This document shows, in pieces, positions 44,215 to 52,829 of a stretch of DNA of 64,000 nucleotides. Origin of the DNA: Dolomitihabitans soli (GTDB lineage Bacteria; Actinomycetota; Actinomycetes; Streptosporangiales; Streptosporangiaceae); contig NZ_JAKNTW010000002.1 of NCBI RefSeq assembly GCF_022213955.1, positions 638,679 through 702,678 of the forward strand. The letters are read 5' to 3'. Below the pieces are notes generated by a model. It was not told where the DNA came from. It saw nothing but the letters and a program-made list of their open reading frames with translations, and ran no database searches. Numbering within the stretch: position 1 is the stretch's first letter; the number at the start of each line of letters is the position of its first letter. The translations under genes and the position numbers were made by a program.

Positions 44215-45671
44215 CGTGCCGTCCTTTCGTGGGCGTGGCCGGCCGCCTGGTCGGTCAGCCAACCTCGGTCGTTCAGCTCGTCGACGAAACGCAGGTAGTC
44301 GCCGTCGAGGTCGTGCCCGGCGCGCGGCGGCACCACGGCACGGGTGCGGATCATGTCGTCGGCGACCTGCGGCAGCCGGCCGCCCTCGGCGGCGGCGAGC
44401 AGGGCCATGCCGAGGGCGGGTTCCGCGTTCTCGCGCAGCGTCACCGGCCGCCGCAGCACGTCGGCCCGCAACTGGTTCCAGTACGGGCTGCGCGTCGCGC
44501 CGCCGGTCAGGATGATCTCGCCGTCCACCGGGGCGCCGAGCAGGTCCAGGTAGTCGAAGCAGAGCCGCTCGATGAAGGCCGCGCCGCGCAGGAACGCCGC
44601 GTAGCGTTCGACGTCGTCGGCGGGGCTGCCGAGGGTGAACGACTCGGCCTGCGGCGCGCTGAAGGGGAAGCGCTCCCCGGTGGAGAGCAGCGGGTAGGTC
44701 GTCGCGGTGAGATCACGGCGAGCGGCGGCCTGCCGGCCGAGGTCGTCGAGGTCACGGCCGTCGAGGTCGCGGGCGAGGACGCCGGCGCCGGTGCTCGACG
44801 CGCCGCCGGGGAGCCAGCCGCCGTCCGGCGCGCGGTGGGAGTAGACGACGCCGAGCGGGTCGTGGATCAGCTCCCGGCTCGCGCCCTTGAGCACCAGGGT
44901 GGTGCCCAGCACGCTGTTCCAGCTGCCGGGCCGCATCGCGCCCGCGCCGAGCTGCGCCGCGCACCCGTCGGTGGTGCCCGCGATCACCGGGGTGCCCTCG
45001 GGGAGGCCGGTGGCCGCCGCCGCCTCGGCGCAGACCACGCCGAGCCGGGTGCCCGGCCGTACGAGGTCGGGGAGGAGGCGGGCGGGGACGCCGAGCGCGT
45101 CCATGACGGAGGCGGGCCAGGACTCGGCGATCAGATCCGCGCCGGTCTTCAGCGCGTTGCTGAGATCGGCCGGGACGTCGTGGCCGATCAGCCGCCGGTT
45201 GACGAAGTCGTTCTGGTGGGTCAGCCGTGCTCCGGGGACGACGTCGGCGTGCTCGCGCAGCAGCCACAGCAACTTCGGCAGCGCCCACATGGCCTGCATC
45301 CTGCGGTAGCCGAGCCGGGACCAGACGGCGTCGCCGACCTCGTTGACGCGCTCGACCTCGGCCGCGGCGCGCCTGTCGTCGTACATGAGGGCCGGGGTGA
45401 CCGGGTCGCCGTCGCGGTCGGTCAGCAGGACCGTGCCCGAGGTGGCGGTGACGGCGACGCCGCCGACCAGCTCCGGCGGCACGTCACGCAACGCCTCCCT
45501 GGACGCGGCGGCCAGCTCCCGCCACCACTGCCCCGGGTCCTGCTCGTGCCGGGGCCCGTCCCTCCTGCTGGTGAGCGTACGGCCGGCCGCGCCGAGGACC
45601 TTGCCCTCACCGGAGACGGCCATCGCCCGCACGCTCTGGGTGCCGAGATCGAGCCCGATCCAGATCTTCAC
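44211..45671 (-). CDS. FGGY-family carbohydrate kinase, D-ribulokinase-like
   Basis: A 486-residue FGGY kinase. IGLDLGTQSVRAMAVS is the phosphate-1 motif. VTATSGTVLLTDRDGDPVTP with LMYDDRRA resembles cyanobacterial and plant D-ribulose kinases more than xylulokinase. GTPVIAGTTDGCAAQLGAG supplies the catalytic Asp, and ILTGGATRSPYWNQL the C-terminal adenosine site. GTG 45671 overlaps the second kinase's stop (GTGA). It probably phosphorylates a pentulose produced from the transported sugar. Specificity is inferred only from motif resemblance. Confidence 0.88.
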   Translation of the reverse strand: MKIWIGLDLGTQSVRAMAVSGEGKVLGAAGRTLTSRRDGPRHEQDPGQWWRELAAASREALRDVPPELVGGVAVTATSGTVLLTDRDGDPVTPALMYDDRRAAAEVERVNEVGDAVWSRLGYRRMQAMWALPKLLWLLREHADVVPGARLTHQNDFVNRRLIGHDVPADLSNALKTGADLIAESWPASVMDALGVPARLLPDLVRPGTRLGVVCAEAAAATGLPEGTPVIAGTTDGCAAQLGAGAMRPGSWNSVLGTTLVLKGASRELIHDPLGVVYSHRAPDGGWLPGGASSTGAGVLARDLDGRDLDDLGRQAAARRDLTATTYPLLSTGERFPFSAPQAESFTLGSPADDVERYAAFLRGAAFIERLCFDYLDLLGAPVDGEIILTGGATRSPYWNQLRADVLRRPVTLRENAEPALGMALLAAAEGGRLPQVADDMIRTRAVVPPRAGHDLDGDYLRFVDELNDRGWLTDQAAGHAHERTAR

Positions 45672-47164
45672 GAACCGCTCCTGTCACGCATCTGGGCGAG
45701 CAGCGGCCAGGACACCGCGTTCGCCTCGCGCAGGGCGAGGAAGTCGCCGTACATCTGGGCGTATCGCTCACTGGCCGCCGGATCCGGGTCGACGGCGTCG
45801 CCCAGCCGTACGTGCTCGTGTGCCGCGGCCGGCACGTCCGCGGCGGCGCCGGTGGCGACGAGGCCGATGAGGTACGCGCCCCGGGCCCCGACTTCGGCGT
45901 CGCGGGATCGGAACACCGGCACGCCGGTCACGTCGGCGATCATCCGCAGCCACGGCGCGCTGGCCGCGCCGCCGCCGCTCACCCGCAGCTCGGGCGGCCG
46001 GCTCCCGGACGCGACCAGGCAGTCCTGGACGACGAGGGTGAGCCCTTCGAGGATCGCGCGGGCGACCTGCTCGCGGCCGTGTTCGAAGGACATGCCGAGG
46101 AACGCGCCCCGGGCCAGCGGGTCGAAGAAGGGGGCCCGCTCGCCCGCCGGGGAGAAGTACGGGAGGAAGGCGAGCCCGCCCGCGCCCGGAGCGCTGCGCT
46201 CGGCCAGTTCGCCCAGGTCGGCGGGGTCGGCGAGGCCGAGCAGGCGGCACGCCCACTGGACCACCTCGACGCCGGCGAAGGTGGGGAACGCGCGGAGGAA
46301 CCTGCCGGACACGCCCGAGGCGACCGTGATCCCGGCGGGCGGGCCCGCCGTGTCCGGGCGGGCGACGACGGTCTGGGTGCACAGGGTGGTGCCCAGGATG
46401 CTGCACGCCTGGCCGACGTCCACCGCGCCGACGCCCAGCGCGGTCGAGGCGATGTCGTAGGGGGCCATGACGACGGGGGTTCCGGGTGGGAGGCCGGTGA
46501 GCCGGGCCGCGTCCCCGGTCAGCCCGGCGACGCGCCGGGTGTCCTCGCGCAGTTCCGGCAGCAGCCGCTCCGCCCAGTCCATGCCGAACAGTTCGAGCAG
46601 CTCAGGGGAGTATCTGCGGGTGCTCAGGTCCATGAAGGGCGCGGACGCGTCGGACTCGTCGCAGGCGATCTCGCCGGTCAACCGGGAGAAGATCCAGCCG
46701 CCGCAGGTGAGGAACGAGCTGGATCGTTCCAGCCGGGAGGGGTCGTTCCGGCCGAGCCAGGCGAGGATGGCGTGCGGCAGTCCCGAGGCCGTCAGGTTGC
46801 CGTTGAGCCTGAATCCGCGCTCCACGATCCCGGCCCGGGTCCACTCGTCGATGATCTCGGTGGCCCTGCCGTCGTTCCACAGGATGGCCGGGCCGGTCGG
46901 TGCGCCGGTCTCGTCGACGAGCCAGCAGCCGTCGCCCTGGGCGGTGATCGAGACGAAGTCGACGGCCTCGCCGAGTCGCCCGGCGACCTGCCGTACGGCC
47001 TGGACGACCGCGTCCCAGACGGCGGGCATGCTCTGCTCGGCCCAGCCGGGCGCGGGGCGGGCCACCCCGGCCTCCCGGCGGGCGACCGCGGCCTCCGCGC
47101 CGCTCGCGTCGTAGGCGACCGCCTTGATCATGGTCGTGCCGGCGTCGACACAGATGACCGCCAT
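45668..47164 (-). CDS. FGGY-family carbohydrate kinase, L-xylulokinase/erythritol kinase-like
   Basis: A 498-residue FGGY kinase. CVDAGTTMIKAVAYDASG and SITAQGDGCWLVDETGAP resemble LyxK-type L-xylulokinases (which carry an SAQGKG-like motif) and erythritol kinases. GTPVVMAPYDIASTALGVGA holds the catalytic Asp, and RVSGGGAASAPWLRMIADV the C-terminal signature. It starts at ATG 47164, two bases past the permease stop. Two different FGGY kinases in one operon suggest either two related substrates or sequential use of a polyol and a ketose. Confidence 0.88.
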   Translation of the reverse strand: MAVICVDAGTTMIKAVAYDASGAEAAVARREAGVARPAPGWAEQSMPAVWDAVVQAVRQVAGRLGEAVDFVSITAQGDGCWLVDETGAPTGPAILWNDGRATEIIDEWTRAGIVERGFRLNGNLTASGLPHAILAWLGRNDPSRLERSSSFLTCGGWIFSRLTGEIACDESDASAPFMDLSTRRYSPELLELFGMDWAERLLPELREDTRRVAGLTGDAARLTGLPPGTPVVMAPYDIASTALGVGAVDVGQACSILGTTLCTQTVVARPDTAGPPAGITVASGVSGRFLRAFPTFAGVEVVQWACRLLGLADPADLGELAERSAPGAGGLAFLPYFSPAGERAPFFDPLARGAFLGMSFEHGREQVARAILEGLTLVVQDCLVASGSRPPELRVSGGGAASAPWLRMIADVTGVPVFRSRDAEVGARGAYLIGLVATGAAADVPAAAHEHVRLGDAVDPDPAASERYAQMYGDFLALREANAVSWPLLAQMRDRSGS

Positions 47165-47166
47165 GG

Positions 47167-48417
47167 TCAGGCCCTGCCGTGTGAGGTACGCGATCTGCGT
47201 GAGACCGAGTCGACGATCACGGCCAGCAGCAGGACGCCGCCGGTGACCACGAACCTGATCGAGGAGTCGAGGTTGAGCAGGGTCAGGCCGCTGGAGATCG
47301 ACTGGATCACGATGATGCCCAGCAACGCCCCGAACGCCGTGCCGCGGCCGCCGAACAGGCTCGTCCCGCCGATCACGGCCGCGGCGATCGCGTTGAGGTT
47401 GATGTCACCGCCGCCGCTGCTCGGGTTGACGGCGGCCAGCCGGGCCGCGGCGAGGATGCCGCCGATCGCGGCGAGCGTGCAGCACAGCACGAAGGCGGAG
47501 CTGTAGACGGCTTTGACGTTGATGCCGGCCCGGCGCGCGGCTTCCACGTTGCCGCCCACCGCGTACACCGCCCTGCCCCACTTCGTCCGGGACAGCAGGT
47601 AGTGCATGATCAGCACGAGCGCCACGAAGAAGACGAACATCCAGCCGAGGCCGCGCGTCTGGTTGAGGTACCACAGCACGAAGCCCAGCACCACGAGCAG
47701 CGCCCCGCTGCGGGCCAGCAGGGCCGTGAGGCTGCTGGCCGACAGTCCCGCGTTGCGGCGGTCCCGCGCGTGGAAGAAGCCGCTCGCGAAGAGCGCCCCC
47801 GCCGCGACCACGGCGAACACGTACGACAGCCACGGCGGCACGAAGGCGAACTGGGCGAAGGTCACCAGCCCGGAGTCGAACGGCAGGTTGATCGAGCCCC
47901 GGGAGCCCAGCACGTAGAGCTGCAACCCGAGGAAGGCCAGCAGGCCGGCTAGCGAGATGACGAAGCTGGGCACGCCGAACCGGTTGTAGATCTGGGAGTA
48001 CAGGTAGCCGATGGCCATGCCCATCACGACCGCGACGGCGATCGCGATCCAGGCGGGCAGGCCCTGGCCGACGAAGAGCACGGCCACGACCGCCGCCGAC
48101 AGCCCGCTGACCGACCCGACCGACAGGTCGATCTCGCCGACCAGCAGCACGCAGACGATGCCCAGCGCGATGACGCCCACCGCGGCGGACTCCATCGCCA
48201 GGTTCACCAGGTTCGCGCTGGACAGGAAGACCGGGTTCAGGATCTGGAGCACCGTCCAGATGACCACGAGCCCGACGACGACCGGGATCATGCCGAGGTC
48301 TCCGCCGCGCGCCCGGTCGATCACGGTCGTGAGCCCGCCGCGCAGGCCGGCGCGGGCCTGCAGGCGCTCGTCCTGCAGGTCCGTCGCGACCGCCTCGGGA
48401 CTGTCGGTCAGCTTCAC
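47167..48417 (-). CDS. Sugar ABC transporter permease, XylH/RbsC type
   Basis: A 416-residue permease with about ten membrane segments. Recognisable motifs are LVGEIDLSVGSVSGLSAAVV and the cytoplasmic loop GGNVEAARRAGINVKAVYSS, which contacts the ATPase. IAAAVIGGTSLFGGRGTAFG is the family C-terminal signature. The length and the two extra hydrophobic stretches in the middle (SYVFAVVAAGALFASGFF, SGALLVVLGFVLWYL) fit the longer XylH-type permeases. GTG 48417 overlaps the ATPase stop (GTGA). Confidence 0.92.
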   Translation of the reverse strand: MKLTDSPEAVATDLQDERLQARAGLRGGLTTVIDRARGGDLGMIPVVVGLVVIWTVLQILNPVFLSSANLVNLAMESAAVGVIALGIVCVLLVGEIDLSVGSVSGLSAAVVAVLFVGQGLPAWIAIAVAVVMGMAIGYLYSQIYNRFGVPSFVISLAGLLAFLGLQLYVLGSRGSINLPFDSGLVTFAQFAFVPPWLSYVFAVVAAGALFASGFFHARDRRNAGLSASSLTALLARSGALLVVLGFVLWYLNQTRGLGWMFVFFVALVLIMHYLLSRTKWGRAVYAVGGNVEAARRAGINVKAVYSSAFVLCCTLAAIGGILAAARLAAVNPSSGGGDINLNAIAAAVIGGTSLFGGRGTAFGALLGIIVIQSISSGLTLLNLDSSIRFVVTGGVLLLAVIVDSVSRRSRTSHGRA

Positions 48418-49244
48418 TGGCGGGGTCCTTCCTCGACGGTCGCGTCCCCGGGTACGGCACGGCGGGCCGCGCGCTGGGTGACCACGTTGTCGCTCGCTCC
48501 GGTGATGGCGGCGACGATGTCCTCGCTGGAGACGTCCCGCACGTCGAACACGCCGTTGTTCCGGCCGAGCCGCAGCACGACCACGGTGTCGGCGACGGCC
48601 TTCACGTCGGCCATGTTGTGGCTGACCATGATGACGCCGAGGCCGTTCTCCCTCAGCCGCTCGACCAGGTTGAGCACCTCGGCCGTCTGGGCGACGCCGA
48701 GGGCTGCGGTCGGCTCGTCCAAGATGATGATCTTCGGGTCGCCGAGCAGCGACCGGGCGATCGCCACGGTCTGCCGCTGGCCGCCGGACAGCGAGGCGAC
48801 GGGGACCCTGACGGTCGGGATCTTCGCGGAGAGCTGGCGGAGCAGGTCCCAGGAGCGGGTCTCCATCGCCACCGTGTTCAGCCGCAGCGGCCGCAGTTCC
48901 TGGCCCAGGAACAGGTTCTCGACCACGTTGAGGTTCTCGCACAGGGCGAGGTCCTGGAAGACGGTCGCGATGCCGAGGTGGTGGGCGGCGGCCGGGGTCG
49001 GGATGTGGACCACCCTCGACCCGAAGGTGATCGTTCCCGAGTCGGGCGGATGCACCCCGGAGAGGATCTTGACCAGGGTCGACTTCCCCGCGCCGTTGTC
49101 CCCGACCACGGCGACGACCTGTCCGGCGGCCACGTCTAGGTCGATGTCCGTGAGCGCCGCGACCGCGCCGAACGTCTTGCTGATGCCCCGTAGGGTCAGC
49201 ACGCTGTCGCGGCCGTCCACCGGTTGCTGAGGGGACAATTCCAC
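48414..49244 (-). CDS. Sugar ABC transporter ATP-binding protein (single NBD)
   Basis: A 276-residue ATPase. Walker A is GDNGAGKSTL, the Q-loop ATVFQDLAL, the signature SLSGGQRQTVAIARSLL, Walker B IIILDEPTAAL and the switch His MVSHNMADV. Family CUT2 ATPases usually carry two domains; this one has a single domain, as is common for actinomycete XylG-like proteins, and would work as a homodimer. GTG 49244 lacks good spacing to its AGGGA, so the exact start is uncertain by a few codons. It sits between the binding-protein and permease genes. Confidence 0.92.
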   Translation of the reverse strand: MELSPQQPVDGRDSVLTLRGISKTFGAVAALTDIDLDVAAGQVVAVVGDNGAGKSTLVKILSGVHPPDSGTITFGSRVVHIPTPAAAHHLGIATVFQDLALCENLNVVENLFLGQELRPLRLNTVAMETRSWDLLRQLSAKIPTVRVPVASLSGGQRQTVAIARSLLGDPKIIILDEPTAALGVAQTAEVLNLVERLRENGLGVIMVSHNMADVKAVADTVVVLRLGRNNGVFDVRDVSSEDIVAAITGASDNVVTQRAARRAVPGDATVEEGPRQ

Positions 49245-49268
49245 TCCCTGAGGTCGATGGGTGATCCG

Positions 49269-50351
49269 CTACTTGATGCCCAGCTCGGCGCAGCCCTTGG
49301 CGTACGGGGCGGTGCACACCTCGGCGGCCTTCATGATCCCGGACTGGAACAGCACCTCGTTGATGTTCTCCTTGGTGACGACCGTCGGGACGAAGAGCTG
49401 GGAGGGCGTGTTGAAGAGCGTCGCCTTGCCGACCGGCTTCTTGCCCTGGACGAACTGGAAGGCGACCTCGGCGGTGGCCTCGGCCACGATCTTGATCGGC
49501 TTGGAGATGGTGTTGAACTGGTCTCCGTTGATGATCCGCTGCGCGGCGGCGACCTCGGCGTCGTTGCCCGTGACCGGGGGCACCGGCACGTCGGCGGCCT
49601 TGAAGGCGGCGATGCTGCCGCCACCGGTGCCGTCGTTGGCGGCGACGACCCCGACGATCTCGTCACCGAACTGGGTGATCTGACCGCTCACCCAGCCCTG
49701 GGCCTTCTCCGGCTGCCAGTCGGGGGTGTCGAACTCGGCGAGCAGCTTGAAGCCGCTCGGGTCCACCGCGCTGTGGATGCCCTTCTTGATCAGACCTGCG
49801 GCGGCGTCCGTGGGCGAGCCGTTGACCTGGAGGATCCCGCCCTTCGCGTTCTCCGCCTTGAGGTGATCCACGAGCGACTGGCCGATCATCGAGCCGATCT
49901 TCTCGTTGTCGAAGGAGACGTAGTAGTCGGCGGGCGTGGCCGGGATCGGCCGGTCGTAGGCGATGACCGGGACGCTCTGCGCCTGCGCCGTCTTCACGAT
50001 GGTCGCCGCCGCGGCCGAGTCGACCGGGTCCAGGACGATCGCCTTGACGCCCTGCGCGAGGGCCGAGTTCGCCTGCTGCTGCTGCTTGGCGGCGTCGGAG
50101 TCGGCGTTCTGGTAGATCACCGAGCAGGTGGAGCACAGCGCCTTCATCTTGGCCTCGAACAGAGGCTTGTCCGCCAGCTCGTACCGGGTCGAGGCGAGGT
50201 CGGGCATCAGGAACGCGACTTTGGCGTTCTCCGAGCCGCCCGCCGGCGCACCTTCCTCCGGGGTGGATCCGGACGCGCACGCGGTGAGCACCGAACCTGC
50301 AAGGACTGCTGACGCGACGATTGCGGTCGCCCGTACCTGAGCTCTGTTCAC
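49269..50351 (-). CDS. Sugar ABC transporter substrate-binding lipoprotein, XylF-like
   Basis: A 360-residue lipoprotein. GTG 50351 has AAAGGAA seven bases upstream. The signal peptide ends in the lipobox LTAC near residues 22-25. The mature protein is a type I periplasmic-binding fold: VAFLMPDLASTRYEL, the XylF-like NADSDAAKQQQQANSALAQ, VLDPVDSAAA, then VVAANDGTGGGSIAAFKAA and VTGNDAEVAAAQRI. It captures a monosaccharide or pentose outside the cell and delivers it to the permease. A pair of cysteines (CSTC, about residues 73-76) is unusual. First structural gene after the regulator. Confidence 0.92.
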   Translation of the reverse strand: MNRAQVRATAIVASAVLAGSVLTACASGSTPEEGAPAGGSENAKVAFLMPDLASTRYELADKPLFEAKMKALCSTCSVIYQNADSDAAKQQQQANSALAQGVKAIVLDPVDSAAAATIVKTAQAQSVPVIAYDRPIPATPADYYVSFDNEKIGSMIGQSLVDHLKAENAKGGILQVNGSPTDAAAGLIKKGIHSAVDPSGFKLLAEFDTPDWQPEKAQGWVSGQITQFGDEIVGVVAANDGTGGGSIAAFKAADVPVPPVTGNDAEVAAAQRIINGDQFNTISKPIKIVAEATAEVAFQFVQGKKPVGKATLFNTPSQLFVPTVVTKENINEVLFQSGIMKAAEVCTAPYAKGCAELGIK

Positions 50352-50502
50352 GGATTCATTCCTTTACTCGCCGCGTGTGCGCGGACGATTCCGAACGCTC
50401 GCCGGCCACCGGAGCTCGAAACGCTCCCGCTGCCTCGAATGCGATGAGGCGCACGGCCGCGCCTGTCTCCTTGTGAGGCACACGCTAGCGCGGGGCCAGA
50501 AT

Positions 50503-50524
50503 ATTTGTCCAGCAAAAGTGTTCA
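50503..50524 (-). promoter_or_regulatory. Candidate operator upstream of the sugar-binding protein gene
   Basis: On the minus strand the 22-bp element begins TGAACACTTTTGCTGGAC. It shares 17 of 22 positions with the element at 51588-51609 upstream of the regulator gene. Both begin with the half-site TGAACA. It lies about 150 bp before the binding-protein start, in the 220-bp gap downstream of the regulator gene. Confidence 0.5.
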
Positions 50525-50571
50525 GGGATTTCAAACATGCCTTGACCAGGCATTCTGCCCGTGGGCGAGGA

Positions 50572-51561
50572 CTACACTCCTTGGTGCGAGGCCGCGAGGA
50601 GCCCTTCGGCGGTCGGAGTGTCGGTCACGAGCTGGTTGAAGTAACCGCCCCGCGCGCCGGCGATGATCGAGATGAGCTTCTCCACACCGACCGCGACAGC
50701 GATCGACACCGGGATCCGCCGGAGGTCGTCAAGGCTCGCCGCGACGAGACGATCGCTCCCCGGATATCCGACCGGCTCGCCGTCCCGGTCGTAGAAGCGC
50801 GAGCACACGTCTCCCACGGCGTGGCGCAGGCTGGGCGCGTCGGAAGGCACGAAGGCCGGGGTCACCTGGCGGGCGAGCGGGGCCGACCCGACGCCCACGA
50901 TCGCGCACTTCGCGTGCGCCCACAGGTCCATCACCCGGCGCACGGACGGCTCGTGCTGCAACGAGTCGAACAGCGCGGGTCCCGGCAGGGCGGGCGCGTA
51001 GAGATAGCTCGGCACACCGCCGACCCGCTCGGCCAGGATGCGCGCGGTCTCGTTGGTCTGGAACCAGGGCTGCGGCTCCTCCTGCCCGCCGACCGCCGGC
51101 GCGATGGTGACGCCCGGCAGCCGCCCGAACCCCTCCTGGGCGCACTCGTACACCGTGCTCCCCGACGAGACGAGCACGATGTCGCCGAACTCCAGCCCCG
51201 CCGTGGCCAGCGCCCGCGCCAGCCCGGGAGCCAGCCACGGGCCGAGCCTCGCCCCCGCCGCCTTGGGCACCAGATAGACCCGCCGCAACCCCAGCGCCTC
51301 CGCCACCTCCGTCGCGAGGGGCCCGTCCTCCAGGCTGAACGGCCGGTGTACTCTGATCTCCACCAGCCCCTGCCTGCGGGCCTCGGTGAGCAGGCGGCTG
51401 ACCGTCGCCCGGCTCACACCGAGCCTCTTGGCGATGTCGGCCTGGGTCGCGTCCTCAAGGTAATACTGTGATGCCGCCGCGTACATCAGCTCCTGAGGGA
51501 AACGCGCCGGGGCCTCCGCGGATTCGGAGACGGAAGCCTGCTGCGGATCGGCGGCATTCAT
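50572..51561 (-). CDS. SorC/DeoR-type sugar-binding transcriptional regulator
   Basis: A 329-residue regulator. ATG 51561 has AGGAGG seven bases upstream. The N-terminal HTH is at about residues 25-75 (ASQYYLEDATQADIAKRLGV, then SRATVSRLLTEARRQGLVEI). The rest is the SorC sugar-phosphate-binding domain: DIVLVSSGSTVYECAQEG, APAVGGQEEP, and the AIVGVGS and AVGVEKLISIIAGARGGYFN motifs near the C-terminus. Members release or bind DNA on sensing a phosphorylated sugar, here probably the product of one of the two kinases. It heads the operon on the same strand. Related 22-bp elements occur upstream of itself and of the binding-protein gene. Confidence 0.92.
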   Translation of the reverse strand: MNAADPQQASVSESAEAPARFPQELMYAAASQYYLEDATQADIAKRLGVSRATVSRLLTEARRQGLVEIRVHRPFSLEDGPLATEVAEALGLRRVYLVPKAAGARLGPWLAPGLARALATAGLEFGDIVLVSSGSTVYECAQEGFGRLPGVTIAPAVGGQEEPQPWFQTNETARILAERVGGVPSYLYAPALPGPALFDSLQHEPSVRRVMDLWAHAKCAIVGVGSAPLARQVTPAFVPSDAPSLRHAVGDVCSRFYDRDGEPVGYPGSDRLVAASLDDLRRIPVSIAVAVGVEKLISIIAGARGGYFNQLVTDTPTAEGLLAASHQGV

Positions 51562-51587
51562 CGCACGTCCTCCTGATCCCGGACTGC

Positions 51588-51609
51588 TGAACATTTGTGC
51601 TGAACGGAT
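51588..51609 (+). promoter_or_regulatory. Candidate operator upstream of the sugar regulator gene
   Basis: The 22-bp element begins TGAACATTTGTGCTGAAC, 27 bp upstream of the regulator's ATG and in opposite orientation to the gene. It matches the element at 50503-50524 at 17 of 22 positions, consistent with autoregulation plus control of the transport genes. Confidence 0.5.
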
Positions 51610-51854
51610 GCACAGACTATATCCCGGCACCCTCGTATCCACCCCCCGGCGTCCCGGCGTTTCGAGGACCGCCCACGACGGCCAGGCCGTACGGCCCGCG
51701 TCCCCGGCTCAAGGATTCAGCAACGCGACGTGGCGCCGAACGTAGCCGCTGCCAGAGCCCTTCACGGGATGCGCGCCAGAACCGCACCCGCGATGTCCGG
51801 ATCTGTGGGCTAGTGGTCCTTGTGGACATCTCCGGGGGCCGCGAGGCTGGTGGG

Positions 51855-52805
51855 GTGAGAGATGTGGTCGTGGCCGTCTATGACGGAGTGGTGCTGCTGG
51901 ACGTGGCCGGTCCGGTGCAGGTTCTGCACGGGTCCGGCGGCTACCGGATCCGGCTCGCCTCGGTCGACGGACGCTCGGTGCGTACGGACATCGGTGCGCC
52001 CTTGGGGGTGGACCTGGCTCTGGGCGAGGTGGAGGGATCGGTCGGCACCTTGCTGGTGCCGGGTTACGCCTACCCCGACGGTGACCGCCCGGCCGAGCCG
52101 TTCCTGAGCCGGCTGCCCGATCTCGCCCGGCGCGCGCGTCGGGTGGCCTCGGTGTGCACGGGAGCGTTGCTGCTGGCGGAGGCCGGGTTACTGGACGGGC
52201 GGCGGGCCACGACGCACTGGGCCGCCTGCGCCGACCTGGCTTCCCGGTTTCCGCGGGTCGCCGTGGAACCCGATGCCATCTTCGTGCGGGACGGACCCGT
52301 GGTGACCTCGGCCGGCGTCACCGCCGGGATCGATCTGGCGCTCGCCCTCGTCGAGGAGGACTGCGGTCCAGACATCGCGCGGGCGGTGGCCAAGCACATG
52401 GTGGTGTTCCTGCAACGCCCGGGCGGCCAGTCGCAATTCAGCGTTCGCGCAGCCGTCGCCACGCCCCGCCACCCCGCGTTGCGCCGGCTCCTGGACGCGG
52501 TCGCGGCCGAACCGGCGGCCAACCACACCCTCGCCGCGATGGCGGACCGCGCCGCGGTGAGCGAACGTCATCTGACCAGGCTCTTCCGCCGTGAGGTCGG
52601 CCTCACCCCCGGCCAGTACGTCGAGCGAATCCGGGTCGAGGCGGCGCAGGCTCTCCTGGAGACCAGCGCGGCCGGCGTGGACTCGGTCGCCCGCAGTTGC
52701 GGCTTCGGGTCCGACGAGACGATGCGCCGTGCGTTCCTGCAGGTCCTGGGCACGACACCGACCGCCTACCGCCGGCGCTTCCGCACCTCCCATGCCAACC
52801 CCTGA
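51855..52805 (+). CDS. GATase1-like/AraC-family transcriptional regulator
   Basis: A 316-residue regulator with a DJ-1/PfpI-like N-terminal domain (about residues 1-185: VVVAVYDGVVLLDVAGPVQV, VASVCTGALLLAEAGLLDGR with the conserved Cys, THWAACADL). A C-terminal AraC double HTH follows (about 215-312: ADRAAVSERHLTRLFRREVG, GVDSVARSCGFGSDETMRRA). GTG 51855 is chosen because the GATase1 fold begins there; longer in-frame extension upstream lacks family resemblance. 24 bp downstream, in the same direction, is a secreted HD-domain protein that may be co-transcribed. The inducer is unknown. Confidence 0.88.
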   Translation: MRDVVVAVYDGVVLLDVAGPVQVLHGSGGYRIRLASVDGRSVRTDIGAPLGVDLALGEVEGSVGTLLVPGYAYPDGDRPAEPFLSRLPDLARRARRVASVCTGALLLAEAGLLDGRRATTHWAACADLASRFPRVAVEPDAIFVRDGPVVTSAGVTAGIDLALALVEEDCGPDIARAVAKHMVVFLQRPGGQSQFSVRAAVATPRHPALRRLLDAVAAEPAANHTLAAMADRAAVSERHLTRLFRREVGLTPGQYVERIRVEAAQALLETSAAGVDSVARSCGFGSDETMRRAFLQVLGTTPTAYRRRFRTSHANP

Positions 52806-52829
52806 TGTGACCGTCTCAAAGGAGATCAC

